Part shown: positions 1-9,141 of the stretch, one piece after another
Layout: each line of letters opens with the position of its first letter
Position numbering within the stretch: position 1 is the first letter of the stretch
NCBI RefSeq assembly: GCF_023634025.1
Contig: NZ_JALJCW010000002.1
Span: forward strand, 487,156-551,155
DNA length: 64,000 bases
Direction: 5' to 3'
Origin: Hanstruepera flava
Lineage (GTDB): Bacteria > Bacteroidota > Bacteroidia > Flavobacteriales > Flavobacteriaceae
Made by a program: the position numbers and the translations under genes
The notes under the pieces: generated by a model
Databases searched by the model: none
What the model saw: only the letters and a program-made list of their open reading frames with translations
Told to the model about the DNA's origin: nothing

Positions 1-19
1 AGGAGTTGGTGGTTTAAAA

Positions 20-322
20 TTAGATTCTAACACCCACTGGAAGCATACTTTTATATTGCCTGTTTTTTCGTATAAATTTAGCAATTTCAGGACTGGTGGG
101 AACGACGCTTAAGTTGCGGTCTTCAATATGCTTTAAAACGGCTACAATAAATTCATTTTGAAACGTTTCAGAGTAGATTGATTCGGGTATTATAAGTTTA
201 GTCAGGAAAATTTTACGTTCTTGAAGTGAATATTCAATTTTAGCAAGGTTATCTTCAAATTTCAATTCAAACTGACGTAAAAAGTCATTGTCTATAAGTT
301 CATGTGCTTCAATCATAATCAT
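20..322 (-). CDS. Small GNAT-like acetyltransferase (YjdJ/Acetyltransf_CG type)
   Basis: The product is 100 residues, about the size of the minimal one-domain GNAT family. A central stretch (LEYSLQERKIFLTKLIIPES, with I for L at the start) followed by FIVAVLKHIEDRNLSVVPTSPEI resembles the beta strands, acyl-CoA-binding helix and following strand of these miniature acetyltransferases; the tail reads as a short IRKN...Y segment. The substrate is unknown. The start is ATG at 322, with a second in-frame ATG two codons on. A TAnnTTTG-type promoter element lies about 60 bases upstream. It is transcribed away from the hydrolase gene at 435. The fold call rests on general resemblance only. Confidence 0.6.
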   Translation of the reverse strand: MIMIEAHELIDNDFLRQFELKFEDNLAKIEYSLQERKIFLTKLIIPESIYSETFQNEFIVAVLKHIEDRNLSVVPTSPEIAKFIRKNRQYKSMLPVGVRI

Positions 323-381
323 ATACTTTTATTCAATGGAATTATAAGGAGTGTCCACTATTTTTCAATAGTTTTGTAACG

Positions 382-389
382 CAAAAGTA
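382..389 (-). promoter_or_regulatory. Promoter -7 element for the GNAT-like gene
   Basis: On the minus strand this reads TACTTTTG, an exact TAnnTTTG match to the Bacteroidota -7 element, placed about 60 bases before the start codon at 322. No clear TTG -33 element is seen at the usual spacing. Confidence 0.4.
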
Positions 390-434
390 CAAAAAAATAT
401 TGTTATTTTAAATAATTAGCTGCCTTAATGCCTT

Positions 435-1106
435 ATGAATCAAGAATTAATACACGTCTATTTTATGCCGGGAATGGCAGCGAGCCCAAAAATATTTGAA
501 AATATTAAACTACCCGAAAGTCAGTTTAAAATGCACTTTTTGGAGTGGATAATACCAAATAAAAAGGAATCAATACAAGATTATGCTTTACGAATAGCTA
601 AAGATATCAAACATGATAATCCTGTACTTATTGGTGTTTCATTCGGAGGGGTTTTAGTTCAAGAGATAAGCAAACATATTAATGCATCGAGATTAATTGT
701 AATTTCCAGTGTGTGTTCTAAACATGAGTTGCCCAAACGTATGAAAATTGCACGTAAAACTAAAGCATATGCTATTGCGCCTACAAGTGTTGCGAGTAAA
801 ATTGAAGTGTTTGCAAAATATGCTTTTGGATCTAACGTAAAAAAGCGTTTAGACCTTTATAAGATGTATCTATCGGTTAACGATAAGCGTTATTTAGATT
901 GGGCAATTAAAGAGATGGTTTGCTGGAATCAAGAGAAAGTACCAGAAAACGTAATACATATCCATGGAGAGAACGATATGGTCTTTCCTCATTCTTATAT
1001 ACATAAATGTATTACAATCAAGGGCGGCACACATATTATGATTCTCAATAAATTTAGGTGGTTTAATGAGAATTTACCGAAACTTATTTTAGAAGGTCAT
1101 CTGTAA
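435..1106 (+). CDS. Alpha/beta hydrolase
   Basis: This 223-residue cytoplasmic protein has the marks of an alpha/beta hydrolase: a nucleophile elbow GVSFGG with Ser69, an Asp in HGENDMVFP (Asp182) and a final His in KGGTH (His201), in the right order for a catalytic triad. An early MPGMAAS segment suits the oxyanion loop. The lid region is short. The substrate cannot be told; such proteins are usually esterases or lipases. The start is the first ATG after the divergent promoter region. The gene lies 44 bases upstream of the lytic transglycosylase gene in the same direction, so co-transcription is possible. Confidence 0.75.
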   Translation: MNQELIHVYFMPGMAASPKIFENIKLPESQFKMHFLEWIIPNKKESIQDYALRIAKDIKHDNPVLIGVSFGGVLVQEISKHINASRLIVISSVCSKHELPKRMKIARKTKAYAIAPTSVASKIEVFAKYAFGSNVKKRLDLYKMYLSVNDKRYLDWAIKEMVCWNQEKVPENVIHIHGENDMVFPHSYIHKCITIKGGTHIMILNKFRWFNENLPKLILEGHL

Positions 1107-1150
1107 ACAATAGCGTTTTTTTTCATAACTTTAATGAAAAATTCCCCTCA

Positions 1151-2080
1151 ATGAAAACTATAAAAAACATATTGGCTTTATTTGGATTAATGGCACTAGC
1201 AGGAATCTTTATTTTTGCATTGCAAGATGCACCAAGTGATGAAAATTTTGAAAAGAAACTAATAAACGATTACAATGTTTATGCATTACAAGTTCCTGAT
1301 AATTTGAATTTTGCGGGAGAACAGCTGCCTCTCGATAACCCAGATATTTATGAGCGCATGGATAGGGAGTTATTGGTTAATACCTATTGGCAGTCTAACG
1401 GATTGCTTATGTTTAAAAGAGCGCATAAATATTTCCCAGTAATTGAGCCTATTTTAAAGAAAAATGGAATTCCAGATGATTTTAAATACCTCGCTGTTAT
1501 TGAAAGTGGTTTGTTAAATGTGGTCTCACCAGCGGGAGCACGTGGAGTATGGCAAATAATGCCCAAGACAGGAAGAGAATTTGGATTAGAAGTGAATGAT
1601 AATGTTGATGAACGCTATCATTTAGAAATGGCAACAGAAGCTGCCTGTAAGTATTTAAAAGAGTCTAAAGATAAATTGGGTTCTTGGACGTTGGCAGCTG
1701 CGGCATACAATGCTGGTATGTCAGGTATTTCTAGACGTTTGGAGGACCAAAATGTATCCAATTATTACGATTTGCTTCTTGGCGAAGAGACAGGGCGTTA
1801 TATGTTTAGAATTGTTGCGCTTAAGGAGATATTATCACATCCTAACAAATACGGTTTTAACTTTAGAACTAAAGATTTATATACTGAAGTCCCAACTTAT
1901 AAATTGGCTGTAGATACAGCTGTTACCGACTTTACTGCATTTGCTGAAAAATTCAATATTAATTATAAAATTCTAAAAATTCACAACCCTTGGTTACGTG
2001 AACCGCATTTAAATAATAAATCCAGAAAACAGTATTATATCGAAATTCCGAAAGAAGGATATTATTCAACTAATCCTTAA
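1151..2080 (+). CDS. Membrane-anchored lytic transglycosylase (SLT domain, MltD-like)
   Basis: The 309-residue protein starts with a hydrophobic segment (about residues 5-24) that serves as a signal or anchor and places it in the periplasm. An SLT domain follows, with the catalytic Glu118 in the YLAVIESG motif, the GARGVWQIMP motif and an AAAYNAG motif further on. These enzymes cut the peptidoglycan glycan strand, forming 1,6-anhydro-MurNAc ends. Unlike full-length MltD there are no obvious LysM repeats at the C terminus. Its stop codon overlaps the start of the cardiolipin synthase gene by one base (TAATG), showing translational coupling. Confidence 0.85.
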   Translation: MKTIKNILALFGLMALAGIFIFALQDAPSDENFEKKLINDYNVYALQVPDNLNFAGEQLPLDNPDIYERMDRELLVNTYWQSNGLLMFKRAHKYFPVIEPILKKNGIPDDFKYLAVIESGLLNVVSPAGARGVWQIMPKTGREFGLEVNDNVDERYHLEMATEAACKYLKESKDKLGSWTLAAAAYNAGMSGISRRLEDQNVSNYYDLLLGEETGRYMFRIVALKEILSHPNKYGFNFRTKDLYTEVPTYKLAVDTAVTDFTAFAEKFNINYKILKIHNPWLREPHLNNKSRKQYYIEIPKEGYYSTNP

Positions 2081-3534
2081 TGTTTGATTTTTTAAAAGCA
2101 CACATCTGGTCTATTTTAATAGGGCTAAATTATCTTTTAGCCTTAATAGCCATTGTTGTTATTCTGTTTAAGAATATCAATCCAACAAAAACCTTAACCT
2201 ATATTTTGGTTTTGGTAATGTTTCCATTTCTTGGATTGCTGGTGTATTATTTTTTCGGACAGGAGTATAGAAAAAATAAAATATTTAACAGAAAAAGTAT
2301 CTTAAACAAAAGTGTCGTAAAACGTGTAAACCACGAATTTATTCTCGATAAAAAAGATTTAAAGCGTTTAGATGATTTTTTAGATGATAAAATTAGGTTG
2401 GTTAGATTATTGTTTAATTCTGAAAACGCACCAGTTACAAAACACAACAAGGTAAAAATACTATTGAATGGAAAAGAAAAGTTTGAATATTTATTTAGTG
2501 ATTTAAAGAAAGCTAAACATCATATACATTTAGAGTATTATATTCTTAAAGATGATAATATAGGAAGTGAATTAATAGACATTATTTGCGATAAGGCATT
2601 ATCTGGTGTTTCGGTGCGCTTAAGTTTTGATGATGTAGGAAGTGAAATTTCAAGTAAGTCAAAACGAAAACTTAAAGATAGCGGTGTAGAATTTCATCCG
2701 TTTATGCCTGTGTTGTTTCCAGGTTTTACCGGTAAAATGAATTATAGAAACCATAGGAAGATAGTTGTTATTGATGGAGAAGTAGGATATGTTGGAGGAA
2801 TAAACGTTTCCGATAATTATGTTAATTATAAAAATGGGGAATCGTTTTGGAGAGATACCCACATGCGAATTGAAGGAGAAGCTGTTAAGCAACTTCAACT
2901 ACATTTTTTAATGACATGGGATTTTGTTTCTAGTTCAAACTTAAAAATAACCCAAAGCTTTTTCCCAGAAACCCAAGTTAAACAAGAATTGGCAGTACAA
3001 ATTGCTGCTAGTGGGCCAGATACCGATTGGGCCAATATTATGGAAGCTATTTTTGTAGCCATCAATACTGCAGATGATTATGTATATATTACAACGCCCT
3101 ATTTCATTCCTAACGATCAAATAATTACTGCGCTTCAGGTGGCCGCTAAAAGCGGAGTAGATGTTAGGTTGTTAATCCCTAAAGCATCAGATTCTTGGAC
3201 GGCTAAATATGCGACAAACTCATATATAGAAAAATTACTTGAAGCCCAAGTTAAAGTGTACAGATATACCAACGGATTTATTCATGCAAAAACTATTGTT
3301 GTCGATGATATTTTCTGTACCGTAGGTACAGCTAATCTTGATTATAGAAGTTTCAATATCAACTTTGAAATAAATGCATTGGTCTATAATTCTAAAACAA
3401 GTTTAGAGTTAAAATCACAGTTTTTAAACGACTTGAAAGATAGCGAAGAGTTAAACTTAACAGATTGGCAAAATCGCCCTTCAGTTAATAAGATAAAAGA
3501 AGCCTATTCACGACTTTGGTCGCCATTATTATAG
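2080..3534 (+). CDS. cls: Cardiolipin synthase (phospholipase D family)
   Basis: The 484-residue protein has two N-terminal transmembrane helices (about residues 10-30 and 40-60) and two HKD motifs, His225-x-Lys227-x4-Asp232 and His402-x-Lys404-x4-Asp409, the standard arrangement of bacterial cardiolipin synthases. It would join two phosphatidylglycerol molecules to cardiolipin at the inner membrane. Its length matches the usual ClsA size of about 480. It is coupled by a one-base TAATG overlap to the lytic transglycosylase gene, so the pair probably shares an envelope-related operon. Confidence 0.92.
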   Translation: MFDFLKAHIWSILIGLNYLLALIAIVVILFKNINPTKTLTYILVLVMFPFLGLLVYYFFGQEYRKNKIFNRKSILNKSVVKRVNHEFILDKKDLKRLDDFLDDKIRLVRLLFNSENAPVTKHNKVKILLNGKEKFEYLFSDLKKAKHHIHLEYYILKDDNIGSELIDIICDKALSGVSVRLSFDDVGSEISSKSKRKLKDSGVEFHPFMPVLFPGFTGKMNYRNHRKIVVIDGEVGYVGGINVSDNYVNYKNGESFWRDTHMRIEGEAVKQLQLHFLMTWDFVSSSNLKITQSFFPETQVKQELAVQIAASGPDTDWANIMEAIFVAINTADDYVYITTPYFIPNDQIITALQVAAKSGVDVRLLIPKASDSWTAKYATNSYIEKLLEAQVKVYRYTNGFIHAKTIVVDDIFCTVGTANLDYRSFNINFEINALVYNSKTSLELKSQFLNDLKDSEELNLTDWQNRPSVNKIKEAYSRLWSPLL

Positions 3535-3538
3535 TCCT

Positions 3539-4117
3539 TTAACGTTTACTACGTCTATTTTGTCTTGCAGAAGTTGGCTGCCCGTAATGTTGTTTAGGAA
3601 TAGATGTTCTTTTCATTTGTTGTTTAAACATCTTTATTTGATCGGCCAGCATATTTCTTTTATCAAGCTTTTCTGCTTCTTTCAATAATAATTGAGCTTC
3701 CTGTTTGCGTCTTTTTGAAAATGCTATTCCGGCTAAATTCAATTTAGCCATAGCTAGATCATGATCCATAGACAGGCCTAGAGCGACAGCATTTTTAAAG
3801 TACTTTTCTGCTTCATTCATATTATCCTGGCTTAACATAATGCCATGAAGGTAATTATAATATCCTTCTTGTTTTTTTACAAGAGCAGAACTCGGGTTTT
3901 TAATTTTGCTTAACCATTTTTTTGCGCCTTCAAAATCTTGCTTGCGCAATCTTAAAAAAGCCAACAAGATAAACTCATTTTTAAAGTATAAGAAAATAAA
4001 TATTCCAGATAGTAGAATATACATAATGCCATTACCAATATTTCCTTCTGTAAATTGATAAATTGCAAAAGCAATAATCCCGAAAGCAATAATTAATTTG
4101 ATAACTTTATTGTACAT
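3539..4117 (-). CDS. Membrane TPR-containing protein of unknown function
   Basis: The 192-residue product has two adjacent N-terminal hydrophobic segments (about residues 5-22 and 27-50) followed by a soluble tail with TPR-like helices (around ALVKKQEGYYNYLHGIML, NEAEKYFKNAVALGL and a third LLLKEAEKLD helix) and a basic C terminus (RQNRRSKR). It is likely an inner-membrane protein with a cytoplasmic scaffold domain. It converges with the cardiolipin synthase gene, leaving only four bases between their stops. The specific function is not recognised. Confidence 0.6.
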   Translation of the reverse strand: MYNKVIKLIIAFGIIAFAIYQFTEGNIGNGIMYILLSGIFIFLYFKNEFILLAFLRLRKQDFEGAKKWLSKIKNPSSALVKKQEGYYNYLHGIMLSQDNMNEAEKYFKNAVALGLSMDHDLAMAKLNLAGIAFSKRRKQEAQLLLKEAEKLDKRNMLADQIKMFKQQMKRTSIPKQHYGQPTSARQNRRSKR

Positions 4118-4231
4118 ATTTTAATGGTATTTTATTATAAACTTGCCATATTTTCAGCAAGTATTCAATTTCACTTCATTTAGAGTGCAAAGAAACTAAA
4201 TTTTTATTGAAAAAATATTTTTAAAATAAGG

Positions 4232-4262
4232 TTTGTCAAATAAAAAAGGGTTTGTATATTTG
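4232..4262 (+). promoter_or_regulatory. rpmH promoter (Bacteroidota consensus)
   Basis: TTTG at 4232-4235, 19 bases, then TATATTTG at 4255-4262: a full match to TTTG/TAnnTTTG. The start codon of rpmH is about 70 bases downstream. Confidence 0.75.
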
Positions 4263-4336
4263 CACGCAGTTTTGGGAGTGCGTTTTGAAATCCCAAAATC
4301 TAAAAAATAATTAAGAAGATTTTAAAGATATAAGTA

Positions 4337-4498
4337 ATGAGTAAAAGAACATTTCAGCCATCAAAGCGTAAGAGAAAAAATAAGCATGGCTTTAGAGAAA
4401 GAATGGCAACTGCCAATGGTAGAAAAGTCCTTGCACGTAGACGCGCTAAAGGAAGAAAGAAATTATCTGTATCTTCTGAACCAAGACATAAGAAATAA
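4337..4498 (+). CDS. rpmH: 50S ribosomal protein L34
   Basis: Direct translation gives a 53-residue, very basic protein beginning [19 protein letters not shown] and continuing with [20 protein letters not shown], the hallmark L34 sequence (family usually 44-53 residues). It binds 23S rRNA in the large subunit. It has its own strong promoter and a rho-independent terminator at 4521-4552, so it is transcribed alone; the dnaA/rnpA neighbours that flank rpmH in many bacteria are absent here, as is usual in Flavobacteriia. Confidence 0.97.
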   Translation: MSKRTFQPSKRKRKNKHGFRERMATANGRKVLARRRAKGRKKLSVSSEPRHKK

Positions 4499-4520
4499 TG
4501 ATTAACAATTGTTAATATTT

Positions 4521-4552
4521 AAAGGTGTTACTTAGGCGTAACACCTTTTTTT
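4521..4552 (+). terminator. Rho-independent terminator after rpmH
   Basis: An 11-bp perfect stem (AAAGGTGTTAC with its complement) around a six-base loop, followed by a run of T to 4552. Confidence 0.9.
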
Positions 4553-4576
4553 GTACCCTATTGATAACTATTTTTG
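4551..4576 (+). promoter_or_regulatory. carB promoter
   Basis: TTG at 4551-4553 and TATTTTTG at 4569-4576, spacing 15 (slightly short). The -7 element covers the TTG codon at 4574, which rules that codon out as the carB start and favours the ATG at 4595 with a very short leader. Confidence 0.6.
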
Positions 4577-4594
4577 CAAAACAAAATTTTTAAC

Positions 4595-7447
4595 ATGCCA
4601 AAAAACAAAGACATAAAATCGGTTTTAATTATAGGTTCTGGTCCAATTATTATTGGTCAAGCATGTGAGTTTGATTATTCTGGAACACAATCTTTACGAT
4701 CATTACGAGAAGACGGGATTGAAACTATTCTTATAAATTCAAATCCTGCAACTATCATGACTGACCCTTCCATGGCAGATCATGTGTACCTTTTACCTTT
4801 GACTACCAAATCAATAATTAAAGTTTTAAAAGATCATCCGCAAATTGATGCTGTTCTTCCTACAATGGGAGGACAAACAGCCCTTAATTTAGCCATTGAA
4901 GCTGATGAAAAAGGTATTTGGGAAGATTTTGGAGTTAAATTGATTGGTGTGGATATTGATGCCATTAACATTACTGAGGATCGTGAGCAATTTAGAGAGC
5001 TTATGATTAAGATTGGTATTCCAATGGCTCCACAGGCTACAGCTACTTCGTATTTAAAAGGTAAAGAAATAGCTCAAGAGTTTGGCTTTCCATTGGTAAT
5101 TAGAGCATCGTACACTTTAGGTGGGGCAGGAGCATCTATAGTTTATAAAGAAGAAGATTTTGATGAACTGTTGACTCGTGGTTTGGAAATTTCGCCTATT
5201 CATGAAGTTATGATTGACAAGGCGATGATGGGGTGGAAAGAATACGAATTAGAGTTATTACGAGATAAAAATGATAACGTTGTTATTATTTGTACAATCG
5301 AGAACATGGATCCAATGGGAATCCACACAGGAGATTCTATCACAATTGCACCAGCAATGACACTATCTGATAAAACCTTCCAGCGCATGCGTGATATGGC
5401 CATTCACATGATGCGTAGTATAGGCGATTTTGAAGGAGGTTGTAATGTACAGTTTGCAGTAAGTCCAGATGAAAAGGAAGAGATTATAGCCATTGAAATT
5501 AACCCTCGCGTATCACGTTCTTCGGCTTTGGCAAGTAAAGCTACAGGGTATCCAATTGCTAAAGTGGCGACTAAATTGGCTATTGGCTATACCTTAGATG
5601 AATTAACAAATCAAATTACAGGTTCTACTTCGGCGTTGTTTGAACCAACTATTGATTATGTGGTTGTTAAAATTCCACGTTGGAATTTCGATAAGTTTGA
5701 AGGATCAGATAGAACGTTAGGTCTTCAAATGAAAGCTGTGGGTGAGGTTATGGCTATTGGTCGTTCATTTCAAGAGGCTTTACATAAAGCCACACAATCC
5801 CTTGAAATTAAGCGTAATGGATTAGGTGCTGATGGAAAAGGGTATAAAAATTACGATCAAATAATAGATAAATTGACACATGCCAGTTGGGATCGTGTTT
5901 TTGTGATTTACGATGCTATTCAAATGGGAATTCCGTTAAGTCGTATTCATGATATCACAAAAATAGATATGTGGTTCTTAAAGCAATACGAGGAACTTTT
6001 TCATTTAGAAAGAGAAATATCCAAGTTCACCATCGATACCATTGAACGTGATTTATTGTTGGAAGCTAAACAAAAAGGTTATGGAGACAGACAAATAGCC
6101 CATATGCTTAAATGTTTGGAGAGCCAGGTTTATAAAAAGCGAGAAGAATTCAATATAAAACGTGTTTACAAATTAGTTGACACTTGCGCAGCAGAGTTTA
6201 AGGCTGAAACACCTTATTATTACTCAACCTTTGAAAATGAAGTTGAAGATTCTAATGGTAGTAAAAAACCTATAAATGAGAGTGAGGTTAGTAATAAGAA
6301 GAAAATAATAGTATTAGGTTCTGGTCCTAACCGAATTGGACAAGGTATAGAGTTTGATTATTGTTGTGTGCATGGAGTTTTGGCAGCATCAGAATGTGGC
6401 TACGAAACCATTATGATTAACTGTAATCCAGAGACGGTTTCAACAGATTTTGATATTGCTGATAAGTTATATTTTGAACCTGTGTTCTGGGAGCATATAT
6501 ACGACATCATTCAGCATGAAAACCCTGAAGGCGTTATTGTGCAATTAGGTGGACAAACGGCTTTAAAATTAGCAGAAAAGCTAGATAGATACGGAATAAA
6601 GATATTAGGAACTACCTATCAATCTTTAGATTTAGCTGAAGATAGAGGGAGTTTCTCTAAACTCTTAAAAGAGAATAATATTCCTTATCCTGAATTTGAT
6701 GTAGCTACCACAGCCGATGAAGCATTGGAAGTAGCTGATAGATTGGATTTTCCAATTCTGGTAAGACCATCTTATGTTCTTGGTGGTCAAGGCATGAAAA
6801 TTGTTATCAATAAAAAAGAGCTAGAAGAGCATGTGGTTGATTTATTACGTGGCATGCCAGATAACAAATTACTTTTGGACCATTATTTAGATGGTGCCAT
6901 TGAAGCAGAGGCAGATGCCATTTGTGATGGTGAAAATGTATATATCATTGGAATAATGGAGCATATTGAGCCTTGTGGTATTCACTCTGGAGATAGTAAT
7001 GCTACATTGCCACCATTTAATTTGGGCGAGTTTGTTATGCAACAGATAAAAGACCATACTAAAAAGATAGCTTTAGCACTTAATACAGTTGGTTTAATCA
7101 ATATTCAATTTGCTATAAAAGATGATGAGGTTTACATAATAGAGGCCAATCCAAGAGCATCTAGAACGGTTCCTTTTATTGCAAAGGCGTATGGTGAACC
7201 TTATGTAAATTATGCTACTAAAGTGATGTTAGGAGACAAAAAGGTGACTGACTTTAATTTCAACCCTAAATTGGAAGGATTTGCCATAAAGCAACCTGTG
7301 TTTTCTTTCAACAAATTCCCTAACGTAAATAAGCAGTTAGGACCAGAAATGAAAAGTACGGGCGAAAGTATATTATTTATCGACAGCTTAAAAGATGACG
7401 AGTTTTACAACTTGTACTCTAGACGTAAAATGTATTTGAGCAAATAA
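4595..7447 (+). CDS. carB: Carbamoyl-phosphate synthase large subunit
   Basis: The 950-residue protein makes carbamoyl phosphate from bicarbonate, ammonia (delivered by CarA) and two ATP, feeding arginine and pyrimidine synthesis. Both homologous ATP-grasp halves are visible: the first begins SVLIIGSGPIIIGQ and the second IIVLGSGPNRIGQGIEFDY, each followed by its RPSY or RASYTLGG and ExNPR signatures. The family's usual length is about 1070; here the protein stops shortly after the second ATP-grasp half (ending SRRKMYLSK), so the C-terminal MGS-like allosteric domain is missing, as I recall for flavobacterial CarB. The start is the ATG at 4595; an upstream TTG at 4574 lies inside the promoter. 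carA is not in the window. Confidence 0.95.
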   Translation: MPKNKDIKSVLIIGSGPIIIGQACEFDYSGTQSLRSLREDGIETILINSNPATIMTDPSMADHVYLLPLTTKSIIKVLKDHPQIDAVLPTMGGQTALNLAIEADEKGIWEDFGVKLIGVDIDAINITEDREQFRELMIKIGIPMAPQATATSYLKGKEIAQEFGFPLVIRASYTLGGAGASIVYKEEDFDELLTRGLEISPIHEVMIDKAMMGWKEYELELLRDKNDNVVIICTIENMDPMGIHTGDSITIAPAMTLSDKTFQRMRDMAIHMMRSIGDFEGGCNVQFAVSPDEKEEIIAIEINPRVSRSSALASKATGYPIAKVATKLAIGYTLDELTNQITGSTSALFEPTIDYVVVKIPRWNFDKFEGSDRTLGLQMKAVGEVMAIGRSFQEALHKATQSLEIKRNGLGADGKGYKNYDQIIDKLTHASWDRVFVIYDAIQMGIPLSRIHDITKIDMWFLKQYEELFHLEREISKFTIDTIERDLLLEAKQKGYGDRQIAHMLKCLESQVYKKREEFNIKRVYKLVDTCAAEFKAETPYYYSTFENEVEDSNGSKKPINESEVSNKKKIIVLGSGPNRIGQGIEFDYCCVHGVLAASECGYETIMINCNPETVSTDFDIADKLYFEPVFWEHIYDIIQHENPEGVIVQLGGQTALKLAEKLDRYGIKILGTTYQSLDLAEDRGSFSKLLKENNIPYPEFDVATTADEALEVADRLDFPILVRPSYVLGGQGMKIVINKKELEEHVVDLLRGMPDNKLLLDHYLDGAIEAEADAICDGENVYIIGIMEHIEPCGIHSGDSNATLPPFNLGEFVMQQIKDHTKKIALALNTVGLINIQFAIKDDEVYIIEANPRASRTVPFIAKAYGEPYVNYATKVMLGDKKVTDFNFNPKLEGFAIKQPVFSFNKFPNVNKQLGPEMKSTGESILFIDSLKDDEFYNLYSRRKMYLSK

Positions 7448-7522
7448 TTCAATCTAAATACAGAAGAATTTCAACGCTTTTGCTAAAAATGTATTATTTT
7501 AGTAAAAAATATGCTGAATATA

Positions 7523-8386
7523 ATGAAGAAAAAACTACTTTTTTTATCTCTAACACTGTCATCATTTATAGCATTTGCACAAGTTAGTGCAGGTCAGATT
7601 GATGATTTTGAAGATGGTACTGTTCAGAACTGGATTATTGGAATTACCGGTCCTCTTTCTCCAATTAATGTTGCAACTGGTGGTCCAGGAGGTGTTGACG
7701 ACAACTTTTTAGAATATACCTCAACTGGAACTAATGGAGCGGGAGCCAGAATGGCCATATTCAATTCGTTTCAGCAATGGTCTGGTGATTTTGCTGCACA
7801 AAGTATAGTTGAAGTTCAAATGGATGTTGAAGTATTGACCAACGATTTGCACTTAAGACTAGCATTTCAAGGACCTAATGGAACACGAATGATTTCTACT
7901 AACCCAGTAATTGTTACAGCTGGCTCTGGTTGGAATAGTATTGCGTTGCCTTGTGGAATAAATGATTTTACCGTTCAATCTGGGCCTAATACAGTTTCTG
8001 AGGTTTTGGCTGCGGTTTCAACTATGCGAATAATAAGTGTTAGAGAAGAGAATATTGATAGTTGGAGAGGAGAGGTTATTGCTGCTACACTACGTGTTGA
8101 TAATATCACAGCTTCTACAACGTTATCTCGTAAGGATTTTGATAGTAAAAACAATGCCTTTACAATTTATCCAAATCCAAGCAGATCTAAATTAAATATT
8201 ACTTTACCAACCATAGAACATGCTTCTAAAGTTGAAGTTTACAATATTTTAGGTGCTCGAGTTTATAGTACAGTATTAAATAAATTAAATACTTCTATTA
8301 ATGTTTCGCAATGGAATAACGGTGTGTATTTAGTGCGTGTATCTTCAGATTCTGGAACTTTTACCAAGCGTTTTGTGAAGCAATAA
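7523..8386 (+). CDS. Secreted protein with T9SS type A sorting domain
   Basis: This 287-residue protein (from the ATG at 7523; another ATG four codons upstream) has a signal peptide ending FIAFAQ, a jelly-roll-like or carbohydrate-binding-module-like middle (IDDFEDGTVQNW at the start, a DNI... strand at the end) and a C-terminal T9SS type A sorting domain from about residue 210 (FTIYPNPSRSKLNITLP, ending KRFVKQ). It should cross the outer membrane by type IX secretion. There is no catalytic signature. The gene stands alone and ends at a strong terminator. Confidence 0.75.
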   Translation: MKKKLLFLSLTLSSFIAFAQVSAGQIDDFEDGTVQNWIIGITGPLSPINVATGGPGGVDDNFLEYTSTGTNGAGARMAIFNSFQQWSGDFAAQSIVEVQMDVEVLTNDLHLRLAFQGPNGTRMISTNPVIVTAGSGWNSIALPCGINDFTVQSGPNTVSEVLAAVSTMRIISVREENIDSWRGEVIAATLRVDNITASTTLSRKDFDSKNNAFTIYPNPSRSKLNITLPTIEHASKVEVYNILGARVYSTVLNKLNTSINVSQWNNGVYLVRVSSDSGTFTKRFVKQ

Positions 8387-8407
8387 TATAATGAATATCT
8401 ATAATTT

Positions 8408-8438
8408 AAAACCATCAGTTTTCACTGATGGTTTTTTT
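8408..8438 (+). terminator. Terminator after the T9SS cargo gene
   Basis: A 12-bp stem (8408-8419 with 8424-8435), loop of four bases, ending in seven T. It lies between convergent genes and could act for both. Confidence 0.85.
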
Positions 8439-9141
8439 ATATCAAAACAGTAAATAATAATCCAGTAACAATAGCAATTCCAAAGCTAATAAGTGTACCA
8501 ATCAATATGTACTCGGTAAGTTTTCTGTGTTTACTTTCTTTTAAATCACCAAACCTAAATACTGATTTGGCAGTAATTAAAAATCCTACAGCATCCCAAT
8601 GACCTGTAACTATAAAAATAAAAACTAAAAGCCGTTCTAAAATACCTATGTACTTTCCAGCATCTTTAAGAGATTCGTTGCCTTTGGTTAGCTCTTTTAT
8701 ATTCCATTTGCTAAAAATAGCTTTCATGATAATTGAGACAGGTTGTGTTAAAAACAATAAGCATGTTATGAGTAGTACCGTGTTTTCTGTAAATAGGTTA
8801 TCTGTCTTTATTGTATCGCCAGTAAATAGGTGGAATGCTATTACAATACTTAAGAGATGTAATAATTGATCTATAAAAAACCATATGCGTTTGGTGTTTT
8901 TGGTTTGAAACAACAGCTTAATAACATCAATTAGAAAGTGCGAAGCACCTATGGTAATTAGTAATGGCCATTTGGTTAAATCCCAAACAATTAAAAACAT
9001 TATGGCTATATGTATAGCAACATGTATATAGAGTTTAGATGATTTAAGTTTTCTCTTTTCTTTATCCTTAACCCATTTTTTGGGTTGCAGGAAAAAGTCA
9101 CCAATAAGATGTGCTAGAATAAGTTTAACTAATAGAATCAT
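8437..9141 (-). CDS. DUF3307 family multi-pass membrane protein
   Basis: The 234-residue product is an integral membrane protein with about six hydrophobic segments. Its N terminus (LILAHLIGDFFLQPKKWV) and the SHFLIDVIKL segment are characteristic of DUF3307. The biochemical role is unknown. It overlaps the upstream SatD-like gene by 17 bases, so the two are translated together; SatD-type regulators and DUF3307 proteins are, to my knowledge, often neighbours. Its regulation probably depends on the palindromic region at 9779-9852. Confidence 0.8.
   Translation of the reverse strand: MILLVKLILAHLIGDFFLQPKKWVKDKEKRKLKSSKLYIHVAIHIAIMFLIVWDLTKWPLLITIGASHFLIDVIKLLFQTKNTKRIWFFIDQLLHLLSIVIAFHLFTGDTIKTDNLFTENTVLLITCLLFLTQPVSIIMKAIFSKWNIKELTKGNESLKDAGKYIGILERLLVFIFIVTGHWDAVGFLITAKSVFRFGDLKESKHRKLTEYILIGTLISFGIAIVTGLLFTVLI

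Noticed and set aside
4574..4594. TTG at 4574 as the carB start.
   Set aside because: It falls inside the promoter -7 element, and the ATG at 4595 is the conserved N terminus.
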